From an uncultured Colwellia sp. (GTDB lineage Bacteria; Pseudomonadota; Gammaproteobacteria; Enterobacterales; Alteromonadaceae), in assembly GCA_913062815.1 (NCBI GenBank), contig CAJXWZ010000023.1, positions 28,780 to 92,779 of the forward strand: 64,000 bases of DNA, written 5' to 3'. Below, piece after piece: positions 8,896-17,289 of this stretch. Within the stretch, counting starts at the first letter, position 1; each line of letters starts with the position of its first letter. A model generated the notes under the pieces. It was given only the letters and a program-made list of their open reading frames with translations. It had not been told where the DNA came from and searched no databases. A program made the position numbers and the translations under genes.

Positions 8896-11256
8896 GTGAG
8901 CACTTTACAAAAGAATACTTGTGTTGACGAGTCAAAAGGTTGGATTATTCCACAGCAGCAACTTGGCCACCTTAATACTGGTGTCGTTGAGACATTGTTT
9001 GCACTGGGCAATGGTACCTTAGGTACACGTGGAACAAGTGGCTATAAAAGTTCAGAAAATGAATGTGAAGGCACTTATATCAACGGTGCCTATGTTAGCG
9101 AAGCCATTGACTACGATGAGTCAGCTTACGGCTTTGCCAAGTTCAATAATAAAATGCTGCAAGTTGCTAATACCAAAGTTATTGAAATTTCGACTGGCAG
9201 TGAGGTTTTCAGCCCTTCAGCACAAAGTACAAAGTACATCAATCTGGCACAAGCTACGTTTCATGAAGAGTTGCATTTATCGACATCCTCAGGCAAAAAA
9301 TTAAAACTCATTATTACTCGTTTTGTTTGTCTGCACCAAAGCAATATGATGATCAATCACTATCGTATTGAAGGAATCAATTACACCGGCAATATATCAA
9401 TAAAATCATATATTGATGCCTCATCAAATAGCCACGTAGAAAGTGATGATCCCCGAGTTGGTAGCTTATCAACAAACAAGCACTTGCAAATGATTGGCAG
9501 TGAGTCTACTGCTAAATACTCTTACATATTGCAGCAATTGCATGAGCCAAAGAGCTTGATCATTGCGGCCACTTGTCATCACTTTGAAACAAAAGGAGCA
9601 GGGTTTACTCATACACCTAGCGCCTCCTGTGTTGATGCAAACATACTGGTAGATCAATTTGAGGGACAGCTAGGTAATAATGTAGTTGAACTAACTAAAT
9701 ATAGCTTTTATAACACCAGCCAAGACTCATCTAGTTTCCAAAGCCACAGTAGTCTACTGCTAAGCGAGTTCGTCGAACAAAGCCAAGATGCTTTACATGC
9801 CTGTTTGCTACGTGGTTTTGAAAAGAACCTACATTTACATCAGCAAGACATTGATAACTTCTGGCAAGACTCTGATGTAGTGATCACAGGAAACGAGCAA
9901 CATCAATTAGCCATGCGTTTAAACATGCTGCACCTTAATATGTCTGCAGGTAAAGATGGTCAGCGTAATATTGCCGCTAAAGGGCTAACTGGACCAGGCT
10001 ATGATGGCCATTACTTTTGGGATTCAGAAATATACATCACGCCCTACTTTATTTATACCCAGCCTGAGACAGCTAAAAATCTACTGAGTTATCGATTTAA
10101 CGGCTTAACTAAAGCCAAAGCTCGCGCGAAGCAAATGGGCCATGAGCAAGGAGTATTATTTCCTTGGCGTACCATAGGTGGTGAAGAGTGCTCTTCATAC
10201 TTTCCTGCAGGCACAGCTCAATATCATATTAATTCAGCCGTTGCTTATGCTGTTAAACATTACTTTAGTGCAACACAAGATTGGCAGTTTATTTGGAATG
10301 AAGGGGCTGAATTAGTTTTTGAAACCGCCCGTTTATGGCCGTCTTTAGGGCATTTTAACGAAAGTAAACAGGGCTTGTTTTGTCTTGATATGGTCACAGG
10401 ACCAGATGAATATACTGCCATGGTCAATAATAATTATTACACCAATGCCATGGCTAAAATTCATCTTGGCTTTGCTATTACATTAATTGATTTACTGCAA
10501 GAAGATAATCCTAAGCAGCTTGCCAGTTTGTTAGCAAAATTAGCGATTTCTGATGATGAGATTTCACTGTGGAAAAAGATCAGCAATACCATGTATTTGC
10601 CTCATCATGAACAGAAAAATATTAGCCCGCAAGATGATAGCTTCTTAGATAAAAAGCCATGGGACTTTACCAGTACCGCAAAAGAAAAGTATCCCTTGTT
10701 ACTTAATTTTCATCCGTTAGTCATTTATCGTCATCAAGTGTTAAAACAAGCTGATGTGGTGCTGGCTAATTTTCTTCAAGACGATGAGGTTGATATTGAA
10801 CTTAAACGTAATAATTTGGCCTTTTATGAGCCTCTAACTACTCACGATTCAACCTTATCAGCTTGTGCTCATAGCCTTGCTTATAGTGAAACCGGTGATC
10901 ATCAAACCGCCTTTGATTATTTCGAAGAAACCGTACTAACCGACTTAAACGATCTTCATAATAATAGCCACTATGGTGTTCACACTGCTGCCATGGCAGG
11001 CTCTTGGATGTGTGTTGTACAAGGATTTGCCGGCCTTCGCATTAGAAATACCTATGCTAGTTTCAAACCAAACCTACCTGAAAAATGGCAATCGCTTAGC
11101 TTCAAAGTTAAGTTGTTTAATTGTCAGTTACAGGTGGTGCTAACCACGACAAAAGCGTCATACCAGTTGTTATCAGGTGATCGTTTGTTACTAGCACATT
11201 ACAAACAGCATTTTTCGTTAACGGCACAGCAAAATATCGTGCAGTTTACGTTATAA
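8896..11256 (+). CDS. GH65 disaccharide phosphorylase, probably maltose phosphorylase
   Basis: Inverting GH65 phosphorylase that splits an alpha-glucobiose with phosphate into beta-glucose-1-phosphate and glucose, in the cytoplasm. The signatures are FWDSEIYITPYF (about 374-385), VLFPWRTIGGEE and TGPDEYTAMVNNNYYTNAMA with the general acid at E505. The start is a GTG at 8896 with AAAAGGG 8 bases upstream. At 786 residues it is normal for the family. beta-phosphoglucomutase follows 14 bases later, which is the standard pairing. Maltose is the best guess from the locus. Because this operon has an operator class different from that of the amylase and malT genes, trehalose, kojibiose or nigerose cannot be excluded. 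Confidence 0.9.
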   Translation: MSTLQKNTCVDESKGWIIPQQQLGHLNTGVVETLFALGNGTLGTRGTSGYKSSENECEGTYINGAYVSEAIDYDESAYGFAKFNNKMLQVANTKVIEISTGSEVFSPSAQSTKYINLAQATFHEELHLSTSSGKKLKLIITRFVCLHQSNMMINHYRIEGINYTGNISIKSYIDASSNSHVESDDPRVGSLSTNKHLQMIGSESTAKYSYILQQLHEPKSLIIAATCHHFETKGAGFTHTPSASCVDANILVDQFEGQLGNNVVELTKYSFYNTSQDSSSFQSHSSLLLSEFVEQSQDALHACLLRGFEKNLHLHQQDIDNFWQDSDVVITGNEQHQLAMRLNMLHLNMSAGKDGQRNIAAKGLTGPGYDGHYFWDSEIYITPYFIYTQPETAKNLLSYRFNGLTKAKARAKQMGHEQGVLFPWRTIGGEECSSYFPAGTAQYHINSAVAYAVKHYFSATQDWQFIWNEGAELVFETARLWPSLGHFNESKQGLFCLDMVTGPDEYTAMVNNNYYTNAMAKIHLGFAITLIDLLQEDNPKQLASLLAKLAISDDEISLWKKISNTMYLPHHEQKNISPQDDSFLDKKPWDFTSTAKEKYPLLLNFHPLVIYRHQVLKQADVVLANFLQDDEVDIELKRNNLAFYEPLTTHDSTLSACAHSLAYSETGDHQTAFDYFEETVLTDLNDLHNNSHYGVHTAAMAGSWMCVVQGFAGLRIRNTYASFKPNLPEKWQSLSFKVKLFNCQLQVVLTTTKASYQLLSGDRLLLAHYKQHFSLTAQQNIVQFTL

Positions 11257-11270
11257 AGAGAGTAAAAATT

Positions 11271-11939
11271 ATGAAACCAAGTGCAGTAATATTTGATTTA
11301 GACGGCGTGTTAACGGACACCGCAGAATTTCATTATCTAGCATGGAAAGCTATCGCCACTCGACTAGGCGTAGATTTTAATTTAGATGATAATGAGAAAC
11401 TCAAAGGGGTTGATCGTGAAAACTCTTTACTTTATATCCTTGAGAAAGGAGGCATCGCAATGGAAGCCAGTCAATTTAAGCAATTACTTTGCGATAAGAA
11501 TGAGCATTACCTAAGCTTAATTGCTGATATTAATCCTAACCACCTTTTTGCAGGTGTGCTTTCCTGTTTCCGTAAACTCAAGGCGTCTAACATCAAAATT
11601 GGTTTGGCTTCTGCTAGTAAAAATGCGGCACTGGTAATTAACAAACTTGGCATTGAGGCCTTATTTGATTATGTTGGTGATGCCGCAGTTGTTACTCATA
11701 GTAAACCTGCGCCAGATATTTTCCTTGCTGTAGCCAACGGGCTTAAAGTAGCACCAGAGTATTGCATCGGTGTTGAAGACGCTGTTGCAGGGGTACAGGC
11801 AATAAAATCGGCTAATATGTTTGCCGTTGGTATTGGCGATACCAAAGTACTCACTCAAGCTGAATTGGTTTTTGCTAATATGAGTGAGTTAGATCTAAAT
11901 AAGGTTTTGTCTAGTTATCAATCAAATACGGCTACTTGA
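11271..11939 (+). CDS. pgmB: beta-phosphoglucomutase
   Basis: HAD-superfamily enzyme converting beta-glucose-1-phosphate, the product of the GH65 phosphorylase, to glucose-6-phosphate. FDLDGVLTDTAEFHYLAWKA at the N-terminus provides nucleophile D9 and acid/base D11. GLASASKNA is motif II, KPAPDIF carries the motif III lysine, and GVEDAVAGVQA is motif IV. At 222 residues it is typical of beta-PGM. It is the second gene of the operon. Its last 18 bases overlap the end of the convergent LacI gene, so no terminator separates the two. Confidence 0.93.
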   Translation: MKPSAVIFDLDGVLTDTAEFHYLAWKAIATRLGVDFNLDDNEKLKGVDRENSLLYILEKGGIAMEASQFKQLLCDKNEHYLSLIADINPNHLFAGVLSCFRKLKASNIKIGLASASKNAALVINKLGIEALFDYVGDAAVVTHSKPAPDIFLAVANGLKVAPEYCIGVEDAVAGVQAIKSANMFAVGIGDTKVLTQAELVFANMSELDLNKVLSSYQSNTAT

Positions 11940-12944
11940 TTGTCTTTGCACAACTTCTACATCTAATAACTGAGATTTTACTGGTTGCTTGTTGATTTTA
12001 TTCAATAAGGTTTTAACAAGTAACCGACCACCTGCCGCGGTATTTTGTCTTACCGTTGATAGCGAAGGTGAACAAAATTCTGACATAGCAATATCATCAA
12101 AGCCAACAATAGCAATTTCATTTGGTACAGAAATTTTCTGCTCATAAAGGTACTTACTGGCGCCTAATGCAATAGCGTCACTTACCGCAAATAGACCATC
12201 AATACTTTCATCTTCAATTAATAAATGATCACGCAATTTCGCATAACCATCTTGTGAGGTGAAATCTGCTTTTATTTGTAACGTATGATCAACGGCTAAG
12301 TCTGCTGCAAATAAGGCATCTTGATAACCTAACCAGCGTTGTTCAACTTCGTTATGGTTAATATCACCAAGAAACGCAATACGTTGACAGCCCTGTTGAA
12401 TCAAATGTTGTACCGCTAAGAAGCCACCTTTTCGGTTATCACTACCTATGGTTGTATAACTTTTTTCATGAATTTCAGTGCCCCACACCACAAAAGGTAA
12501 GTCAGTACTTGCTAACAACTCAATGCGTTGGTCGTGCTCTCCTTGACCAATAACAATTAGCCCATCAGCTCGCTTTGATTCGTAATAATAACTGTACCAA
12601 TCATGTGTCGCTGTTTTGGTTGTTGTTAATAACATGTCATAACCAAATTTAGTTAATTCATCAGCGATGGTGCCCAATATCTCCATTAAAAAGGGATCAG
12701 AAATTACCTGACCCGATTTTTGTTCCAACATCACCACCACAGCAATAGTATTGGTTTTTTGGGTACGCAGTTTACTCGCCGTAACATTAACTTTGAAGTT
12801 ATGCTCTTTAGCAATTTTTTGCACTAACTCACGAGTATCTTGTTTAATAACAGGGTTATTTCTTAATGCTCGTGAAGCCGTTGATTTAGACACATTAGCC
12901 AATTTTGCTATATCAGCAAGGGTCATTACATTTTTTTTATTCAT
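11922..12944 (-). CDS. LacI-family regulator 1 (GH65/TonB receptor module)
   Basis: 340-residue LacI/GalR regulator. The helix-turn-helix MTLADIAKLANVSKSTASRALRNNP is at the N-terminus, and the periplasmic-binding-like sugar domain follows (from IAVVVMLEQ to VAIVGFDDIAMSEFCSPSLSTVRQ). The ATG at 12944 is chosen because the helix-turn-helix starts six codons later; upstream codons would read through the operator region. It lies head to head with the TonB receptor, and three TTGCAA-class half-palindrome sites are in the gap, so autorepression and control of the receptor are likely. The effector is probably a maltose-like sugar or its phosphate. Its 3' end overlaps pgmB by 18 bases. Confidence 0.9.
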   Translation of the reverse strand: MNKKNVMTLADIAKLANVSKSTASRALRNNPVIKQDTRELVQKIAKEHNFKVNVTASKLRTQKTNTIAVVVMLEQKSGQVISDPFLMEILGTIADELTKFGYDMLLTTTKTATHDWYSYYYESKRADGLIVIGQGEHDQRIELLASTDLPFVVWGTEIHEKSYTTIGSDNRKGGFLAVQHLIQQGCQRIAFLGDINHNEVEQRWLGYQDALFAADLAVDHTLQIKADFTSQDGYAKLRDHLLIEDESIDGLFAVSDAIALGASKYLYEQKISVPNEIAIVGFDDIAMSEFCSPSLSTVRQNTAAGGRLLVKTLLNKINKQPVKSQLLDVEVVQRQSSSRI

Positions 12945-12972
12945 GGAGCGATTATCACATAAACGAGTAAAA

Positions 12973-12988
12973 ACGCAATCGTTTCCAT
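12973..12988. promoter_or_regulatory. degenerate TTGCAA-class operator
   Basis: ACGCAATCGTTTCCAT is an imperfect copy of the 16-bp site, just upstream of the LacI 1 gene. It probably contributes to autorepression. Confidence 0.5.
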
Positions 12989-13005
12989 AAAACCAAGCAC
13001 AAATA

Positions 13006-13021
13006 ATGCAAACGATTGCAA
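13006..13021. promoter_or_regulatory. TTGCAA-class operator
   Basis: ATGCAAACGATTGCAA is a near-perfect palindrome. Its centre is 23 bp from the next site at 13029. Confidence 0.65.
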
Positions 13022-13028
13022 AAAAATC

Positions 13029-13044
13029 TTGCAATCGTTTGCAA
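13029..13044. promoter_or_regulatory. TTGCAA-class operator overlapping the TonB receptor -35
   Basis: TTGCAATCGTTTGCAA is the best copy in the window. Its left TTGCAA (13029-13034) and TATATT (13052-13057) are 17 bp apart and make a plausible promoter for the receptor, again with operator and -35 superimposed. Confidence 0.7.
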
Positions 13045-13141
13045 GTAATTTTATATTGAGTGTGGGGAAGGAAAAACAAACACTAAATATAACTACTAAC
13101 TGATATAGCTCTTGCTAATATTAGAGAAAGAGGACAACAAC

Positions 13142-15391
13142 ATGACTAATAAATTTAAGTTATCATCAATAACACTAGCAATGACGCTGGCTTGCCAAGC
13201 AAATTATAGTTTAGCCGCTGAAAGCCCTGAATCTGATGAAAAAATAGAAAAGATTGTAGTAACGGGTTCACTCACCGGTAAGGCGGTCGCCAAAGAAGAA
13301 GCAAGTTTTGCTATTAGCTCTTTTTCTGAAGATGACATGGCAAAGATAGCTCCAAAGAGTACCGCAGATCTTTTTAAAGCAGTACCAGGCGTGTGGGCTG
13401 AAAGCTCAGGTGGTGTTTCTGGTGCCAATGTCTTTGTTCGTGGCTTCCCTGGTGCTGGTGATGCACCATACCTTACAGTGCAACTACAAGGAGCCCCTAT
13501 TTTCCCGCCACCGACGCTTTCTTTTCTAGAAAATTCAACGCTATTTCGCATAGATGATACCGTTGAATTTATGGAAGCACTGCGTGGTGGTACTAACCCT
13601 GTTTTATCTAATGGCCAACCGGGCCTTACTACTAACTTTTTATTAAGAGAAGGCAGTGAAGATACTGAAGGCTCAATAAATTATTCCACATCAGATTACG
13701 GTTTACAGCGTGTAGATGGCGTAGTAAGTGGTCAAATATCAGATGATTTGTACTTCATGATGGGTGGTTATTTTAAAAGCTCGCCCGGTGCTCGTGATGC
13801 TGGTTTTAATGCTGAAAAAGGTAAGCAACTTACCATCAACATTACTAAAGAGTTAGATAACGGTAAAGTTAACCTATATACCCGCAGTACTGATGACCAT
13901 GGCACCTGGTATGTACCAGCACCTATCACGGTTGAAGGCGTTGATAATGAATTTACGCAAATAGGTACTAATAATCGTCTTCAAGAAATTGAATTTGGTG
14001 AGGGCGAATCTAAAGTTTTTGATTTTGGTAAAGGCCGAGGTTGGGATGGTACCGTTTCTGGCGGCAGCATTGACCTAACCTTAGATAATGGCTGGTTTTT
14101 AGTTGATCGTTTCAGTTATACCAATGGCGATGCTGATACCTATGGTTTATTACCACAAGGTGGCGCAGTTAAATTATCAACTGTTGCTGATAATGGCGTT
14201 TCTGCAACCGGCCTTGCTACTGGTACTGTCTATGATGGTGACACTGATGTTCAAATGGTTGGTGGTTGGGTTGTTCTCAAGGAAATTGAAGCATTTACCA
14301 ATGATTTTATTTTAACCAAAACTTTTGATAAGGGTAGTGTCACCGGTGGTTTTTATAACTCGACTTATTCATCTAAAGATTGGTGGTCATTAGGTAATCA
14401 GTCATACCATGTTGTTGAGCAAGGCGGTGAAAACTTAACGGGTATTGATTGCAATGATAATGCCGATCATTGTAGCTGGAGTTACGATATCAATAGCATT
14501 GGAGAAGGCAAAACCACAGCACTTTATTTAGCTGGCTCTTTTGAGTTTTCCGATGCGCTTACTCTTGATGCGGGCGTACGTCGTGAAAACCATGAAATTG
14601 AATACACTCTTGATGTGGGCTTAGACGGTACGTTAGATCAAGTACATTCGTTCGATGAAACAAGTACATCTTGGACTGTGGGTGCCAACTGGATGTTTGC
14701 TGACAAACAAGGTATTTTTGTTCGTACCAGTGACGGTAGTAAGATGCCTTTTTTTGATGATTTAAGAGAAGGCAAAGTTGACCCTCAAAATGTTGAACAA
14801 TATGAATTAGGCTATAAGCATTCATCTGATAATTTTGAACTTTATGCAACGGGTTTCTTCAATGAAGTTACCGGTGATAAGTTCAGCTCTAGACCAGGCG
14901 CACCTATACAAGTAACGACTACAGAAGCCTATGGTGTAGAGCTTGATTTTAGTTTCTTCACCGACAATGGCTTCTCTGTTACCGTTGGTGCGACGCTGCA
15001 ACAAACTGAACAAACTGAGTCTAGTACCCCTGAAAATATCGGCAATGAAGCGGCGAGACTACCAAACTGGCAAGTACGTATTACGCCAAGCTATGATTTT
15101 GAGTTGGACAGTGGTCTGTACGGTACTTTATACGGTACGATTTCTTCGGCAGCTGATCGCTTCAGTGATAATGCTAATACTGACGCACTAATATTAGAAA
15201 GTTTTGCCAAAATTGATGTCGGCGTTATCGTAAACCTTACTGATGAAGTAAGAATGCAACTTGCGGTGAATAACCTAACGGATGAAGAAGGTTTAACTGA
15301 AGGTGACCCTCGCGGAACTTCAGGTCTGTTAGACAATGGTCGTTACATCTTACCTCGCAGCATTGATTTCAATGTAAGCTATTTATTCTAG
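13142..15391 (+). CDS. TonB-dependent outer-membrane receptor, alpha-glucan/maltodextrin module
   Basis: 749-residue outer-membrane gated porin. A signal peptide ends near YSLAA, a TonB-box-like segment EKIVVTG follows, then the plug domain (KSTADLFKAVPGVWAE, VRGFPGAGD) and a long beta-barrel ending in the typical aromatic terminus DFNVSYLF. The ATG at 13142 is used because AGAGGACAACAAC precedes it; a TTG ten codons upstream is not needed. The LacI 1 sites in the divergent gap and the neighbours suggest uptake of malto-oligosaccharides or a related alpha-glucan. The exact ligand is not visible in the sequence. Confidence 0.9.
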   Translation: MTNKFKLSSITLAMTLACQANYSLAAESPESDEKIEKIVVTGSLTGKAVAKEEASFAISSFSEDDMAKIAPKSTADLFKAVPGVWAESSGGVSGANVFVRGFPGAGDAPYLTVQLQGAPIFPPPTLSFLENSTLFRIDDTVEFMEALRGGTNPVLSNGQPGLTTNFLLREGSEDTEGSINYSTSDYGLQRVDGVVSGQISDDLYFMMGGYFKSSPGARDAGFNAEKGKQLTINITKELDNGKVNLYTRSTDDHGTWYVPAPITVEGVDNEFTQIGTNNRLQEIEFGEGESKVFDFGKGRGWDGTVSGGSIDLTLDNGWFLVDRFSYTNGDADTYGLLPQGGAVKLSTVADNGVSATGLATGTVYDGDTDVQMVGGWVVLKEIEAFTNDFILTKTFDKGSVTGGFYNSTYSSKDWWSLGNQSYHVVEQGGENLTGIDCNDNADHCSWSYDINSIGEGKTTALYLAGSFEFSDALTLDAGVRRENHEIEYTLDVGLDGTLDQVHSFDETSTSWTVGANWMFADKQGIFVRTSDGSKMPFFDDLREGKVDPQNVEQYELGYKHSSDNFELYATGFFNEVTGDKFSSRPGAPIQVTTTEAYGVELDFSFFTDNGFSVTVGATLQQTEQTESSTPENIGNEAARLPNWQVRITPSYDFELDSGLYGTLYGTISSAADRFSDNANTDALILESFAKIDVGVIVNLTDEVRMQLAVNNLTDEEGLTEGDPRGTSGLLDNGRYILPRSIDFNVSYLF

Positions 15392-15422
15392 TTAAACTGT
15401 TTAGAATAAATCTGATTTTATA

Positions 15423-15447
15423 GGCTACCTGTTAGGTAGCCTTTTTT
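15423..15447 (+). terminator. terminator after the TonB receptor
   Basis: An 8-bp stem GGCTACCT/AGGTAGCC with a 3-base loop is followed by six T residues. Confidence 0.85.
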
Positions 15448-15503
15448 ATTTTTATGATTCGAATTAAAGAAATTGACTGGAAGATATAGCACAATACCTT
15501 GAT

Positions 15504-15517
15504 TGAATACGTATGTA
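15504..15517. promoter_or_regulatory. ATACGTAT-class operator upstream of malT
   Basis: TGAATACGTATGTA matches the 14-bp palindrome with two outer changes. It is about 190 bp upstream of the transporter start, farther than usual, which implies a long 5' leader. Confidence 0.65.
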
Positions 15518-15618
15518 ATAGATAGCTGTTAACTACCATTATAGGTATATTGGCTATATTGAAGGTATTATTTTTCAATACATCGTTGTTTGATGGGAGC
15601 CAATTCCCTTTGGCCTTT

Positions 15619-15655
15619 AGTATTCTGCTTAAAACATTAAGCAGAATACTTTTTT
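15619..15655 (+). promoter_or_regulatory. terminator-like hairpin in the malT leader (candidate attenuator)
   Basis: A perfect 14-bp stem (15619-15632 with 15637-15650), loop AACA and a run of six T residues make a textbook intrinsic terminator. It lies between the ATACGTAT operator and malT, only 50 bases from the start codon. A smaller stem GCCAA/TTGGC (15599-15603 with 15610-15614) precedes it. Since the upstream receptor already has its own terminator at 15423, this one may attenuate malT. Confidence 0.55.
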
Positions 15656-15704
15656 CTCAAGCATTTATCGTAAGTATTCAATAATTACTATAAGAGTCTG
15701 CTAT

Positions 15705-17210
15705 ATGACCACCACTGATACTAATGAAAGTACAAACTTATCACAGCAAAAACCACGCTTAAGTTTTTGGCAAATTTGGAACGTCAGTTTTGGCTTTCTT
15801 GGTGTGCAATTTGGTTTTGCCCTGCAAAATGCTAATGCCAGTAGAATTCTATCGGACTTAGGCGCTGATCTTCACTCCTTATCCTTATTCTGGTTAGTTG
15901 CTCCTATTATGGGCTTATTAATTCAGCCCATTGTTGGCTCAGCTTCGGATAGAACATGGAATAAATTTGGTCGACGAAATCCTTATATTTTAGCGGGTGG
16001 TATTGCTGCTGCAATAGGTATGTTATTAATGCCAAACTCAGCCGCCTTCACCACATTTATGGTACCGTTATTTTTTGGTGCTATGATGCTTGCCATAATG
16101 GATGCATCTTTTAATTTAGCTTTCCAACCATTTCGCGCCTTAGTGTCTGATATGGTACCCGCTGAACAACGTAACGTCGGTTACTCCATTCAGTCATTTC
16201 TAATTAATATTGGCGCTGTATTTGGCTCTATTCTACCTTTCGTATTAACTAATGTGATTGGTTTAGAAAATACCGCAAGTGCAGGCTCAGTTGCGCCATC
16301 AGTTATTTGGGCCTTTTATATTGGAGCATCAGTAATGTTGGGCTCAGTATTATGGACGGTATTTAGAACCAAAGAATATGCTCCCGGCACAAATGGCTTG
16401 GCGCCATTAGAGCAAAGTGATACTGAACGTTCACTTAGTGAAAAATTATCTGAATTCTTCGGATTAATGAAAAGTATGCCTACTACCATGAAGCAATTAG
16501 CAGTAGTGCAATTCTTTTCATGGTTTGCTTTGTTTATTATGTGGGTATACACCATGCCAGCAATAGCACAGCACATTTGGGGCATAGAAGCAAAATGGTT
16601 TGACCCTCATTATCTGGAAACGGTAGGCACTATTCCAGATCACATTGCTAAAGCAAAAGGTACTGCGGGTGATTGGGTGGGTATTATCTTCGCCGCCTAC
16701 TCATTATTTGCGGCCATTGCGTCTTTATTTATGGCTAAGATTGCCAATAAAATTGGTCGTAAGCTAACTTATTCATTGTCGCTGTTAGCCGGTGGTATTG
16801 GTTACCTAAGTATTATGTTAATGCAAAACCCAGAGCTAACCATAGTAAACCTTGGTATTACTCAAATTGAAGTACCTATGGGCGCTGTCTCTTTATTCTT
16901 ACCTATGGTGGGTATAGGTATCGCATGGGCAGCTATTCTCGCTATGCCGTATGCTATATTAGCTGGAACACTACCGGTAAAACAAACGGGTGTGTATATG
17001 GGCATATTCAACTTTACTATCGCCGCACCGCAAATAATTTCGGGTATTTTTGCCGGCTGGATTTTAACGTCAGTATTTGATAATGAAGCAATCTACATCA
17101 TTATGATGGCTGGTATTTCAATGACCTTAGCTGCTCTATCGGTAGTGTTTGTTAAAGATGGCGCAGAAGAAGAGTCAACGAAAACAAATGACAATGAAGT
17201 AACCGCTTAA
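15705..17210 (+). CDS. malT: maltose/maltodextrin transporter, GPH/SLC45-like MFS
   Basis: 501-residue inner-membrane carrier with about 12 helices. SFGFLGVQFGFALQNANASR, LFWLVAPIMGLLIQPIVGS and SDRTWNKFGRRNPYILAGG are typical of the sucrose/maltose carrier branch that replaces MalFGK in Alteromonadales. The start at 15705 has AAGAG upstream. It probably imports maltose made by the amylase, which is then cut by the GH65 phosphorylase. The symbol follows the carrier naming used in this order, not the E. coli activator. Expression is probably set by the ATACGTAT site and perhaps by the hairpin at 15619. Confidence 0.88.
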   Translation: MTTTDTNESTNLSQQKPRLSFWQIWNVSFGFLGVQFGFALQNANASRILSDLGADLHSLSLFWLVAPIMGLLIQPIVGSASDRTWNKFGRRNPYILAGGIAAAIGMLLMPNSAAFTTFMVPLFFGAMMLAIMDASFNLAFQPFRALVSDMVPAEQRNVGYSIQSFLINIGAVFGSILPFVLTNVIGLENTASAGSVAPSVIWAFYIGASVMLGSVLWTVFRTKEYAPGTNGLAPLEQSDTERSLSEKLSEFFGLMKSMPTTMKQLAVVQFFSWFALFIMWVYTMPAIAQHIWGIEAKWFDPHYLETVGTIPDHIAKAKGTAGDWVGIIFAAYSLFAAIASLFMAKIANKIGRKLTYSLSLLAGGIGYLSIMLMQNPELTIVNLGITQIEVPMGAVSLFLPMVGIGIAWAAILAMPYAILAGTLPVKQTGVYMGIFNFTIAAPQIISGIFAGWILTSVFDNEAIYIIMMAGISMTLAALSVVFVKDGAEEESTKTNDNEVTA

Positions 17211-17236
17211 GTTCTGATGACTTGATATAAACGTAT

Positions 17237-17266
17237 TAAAAAAGGCGCTCAATAAGCGCCTTTTTT
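17237..17266. terminator. bidirectional terminator between malT and LacI 2
   Basis: Stem GGCGCT/AGCGCC is flanked by an A-run on the left and six T residues on the right. It serves malT on the plus strand and LacI 2 on the minus strand. Confidence 0.85.
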
Positions 17267-17289
17267 ACTAATCAATGCAACCTATTTAT

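Noticed and set aside
12945..13079. N-terminal extension of LacI 1
   Set aside because: The extra 45 residues come from the operator region; the helix-turn-helix begins right after the ATG at 12944.
13204..13551. 115-codon frame opposite the TonB receptor
   Set aside because: Antisense shadow of the signal/plug coding region, with no ribosome site.
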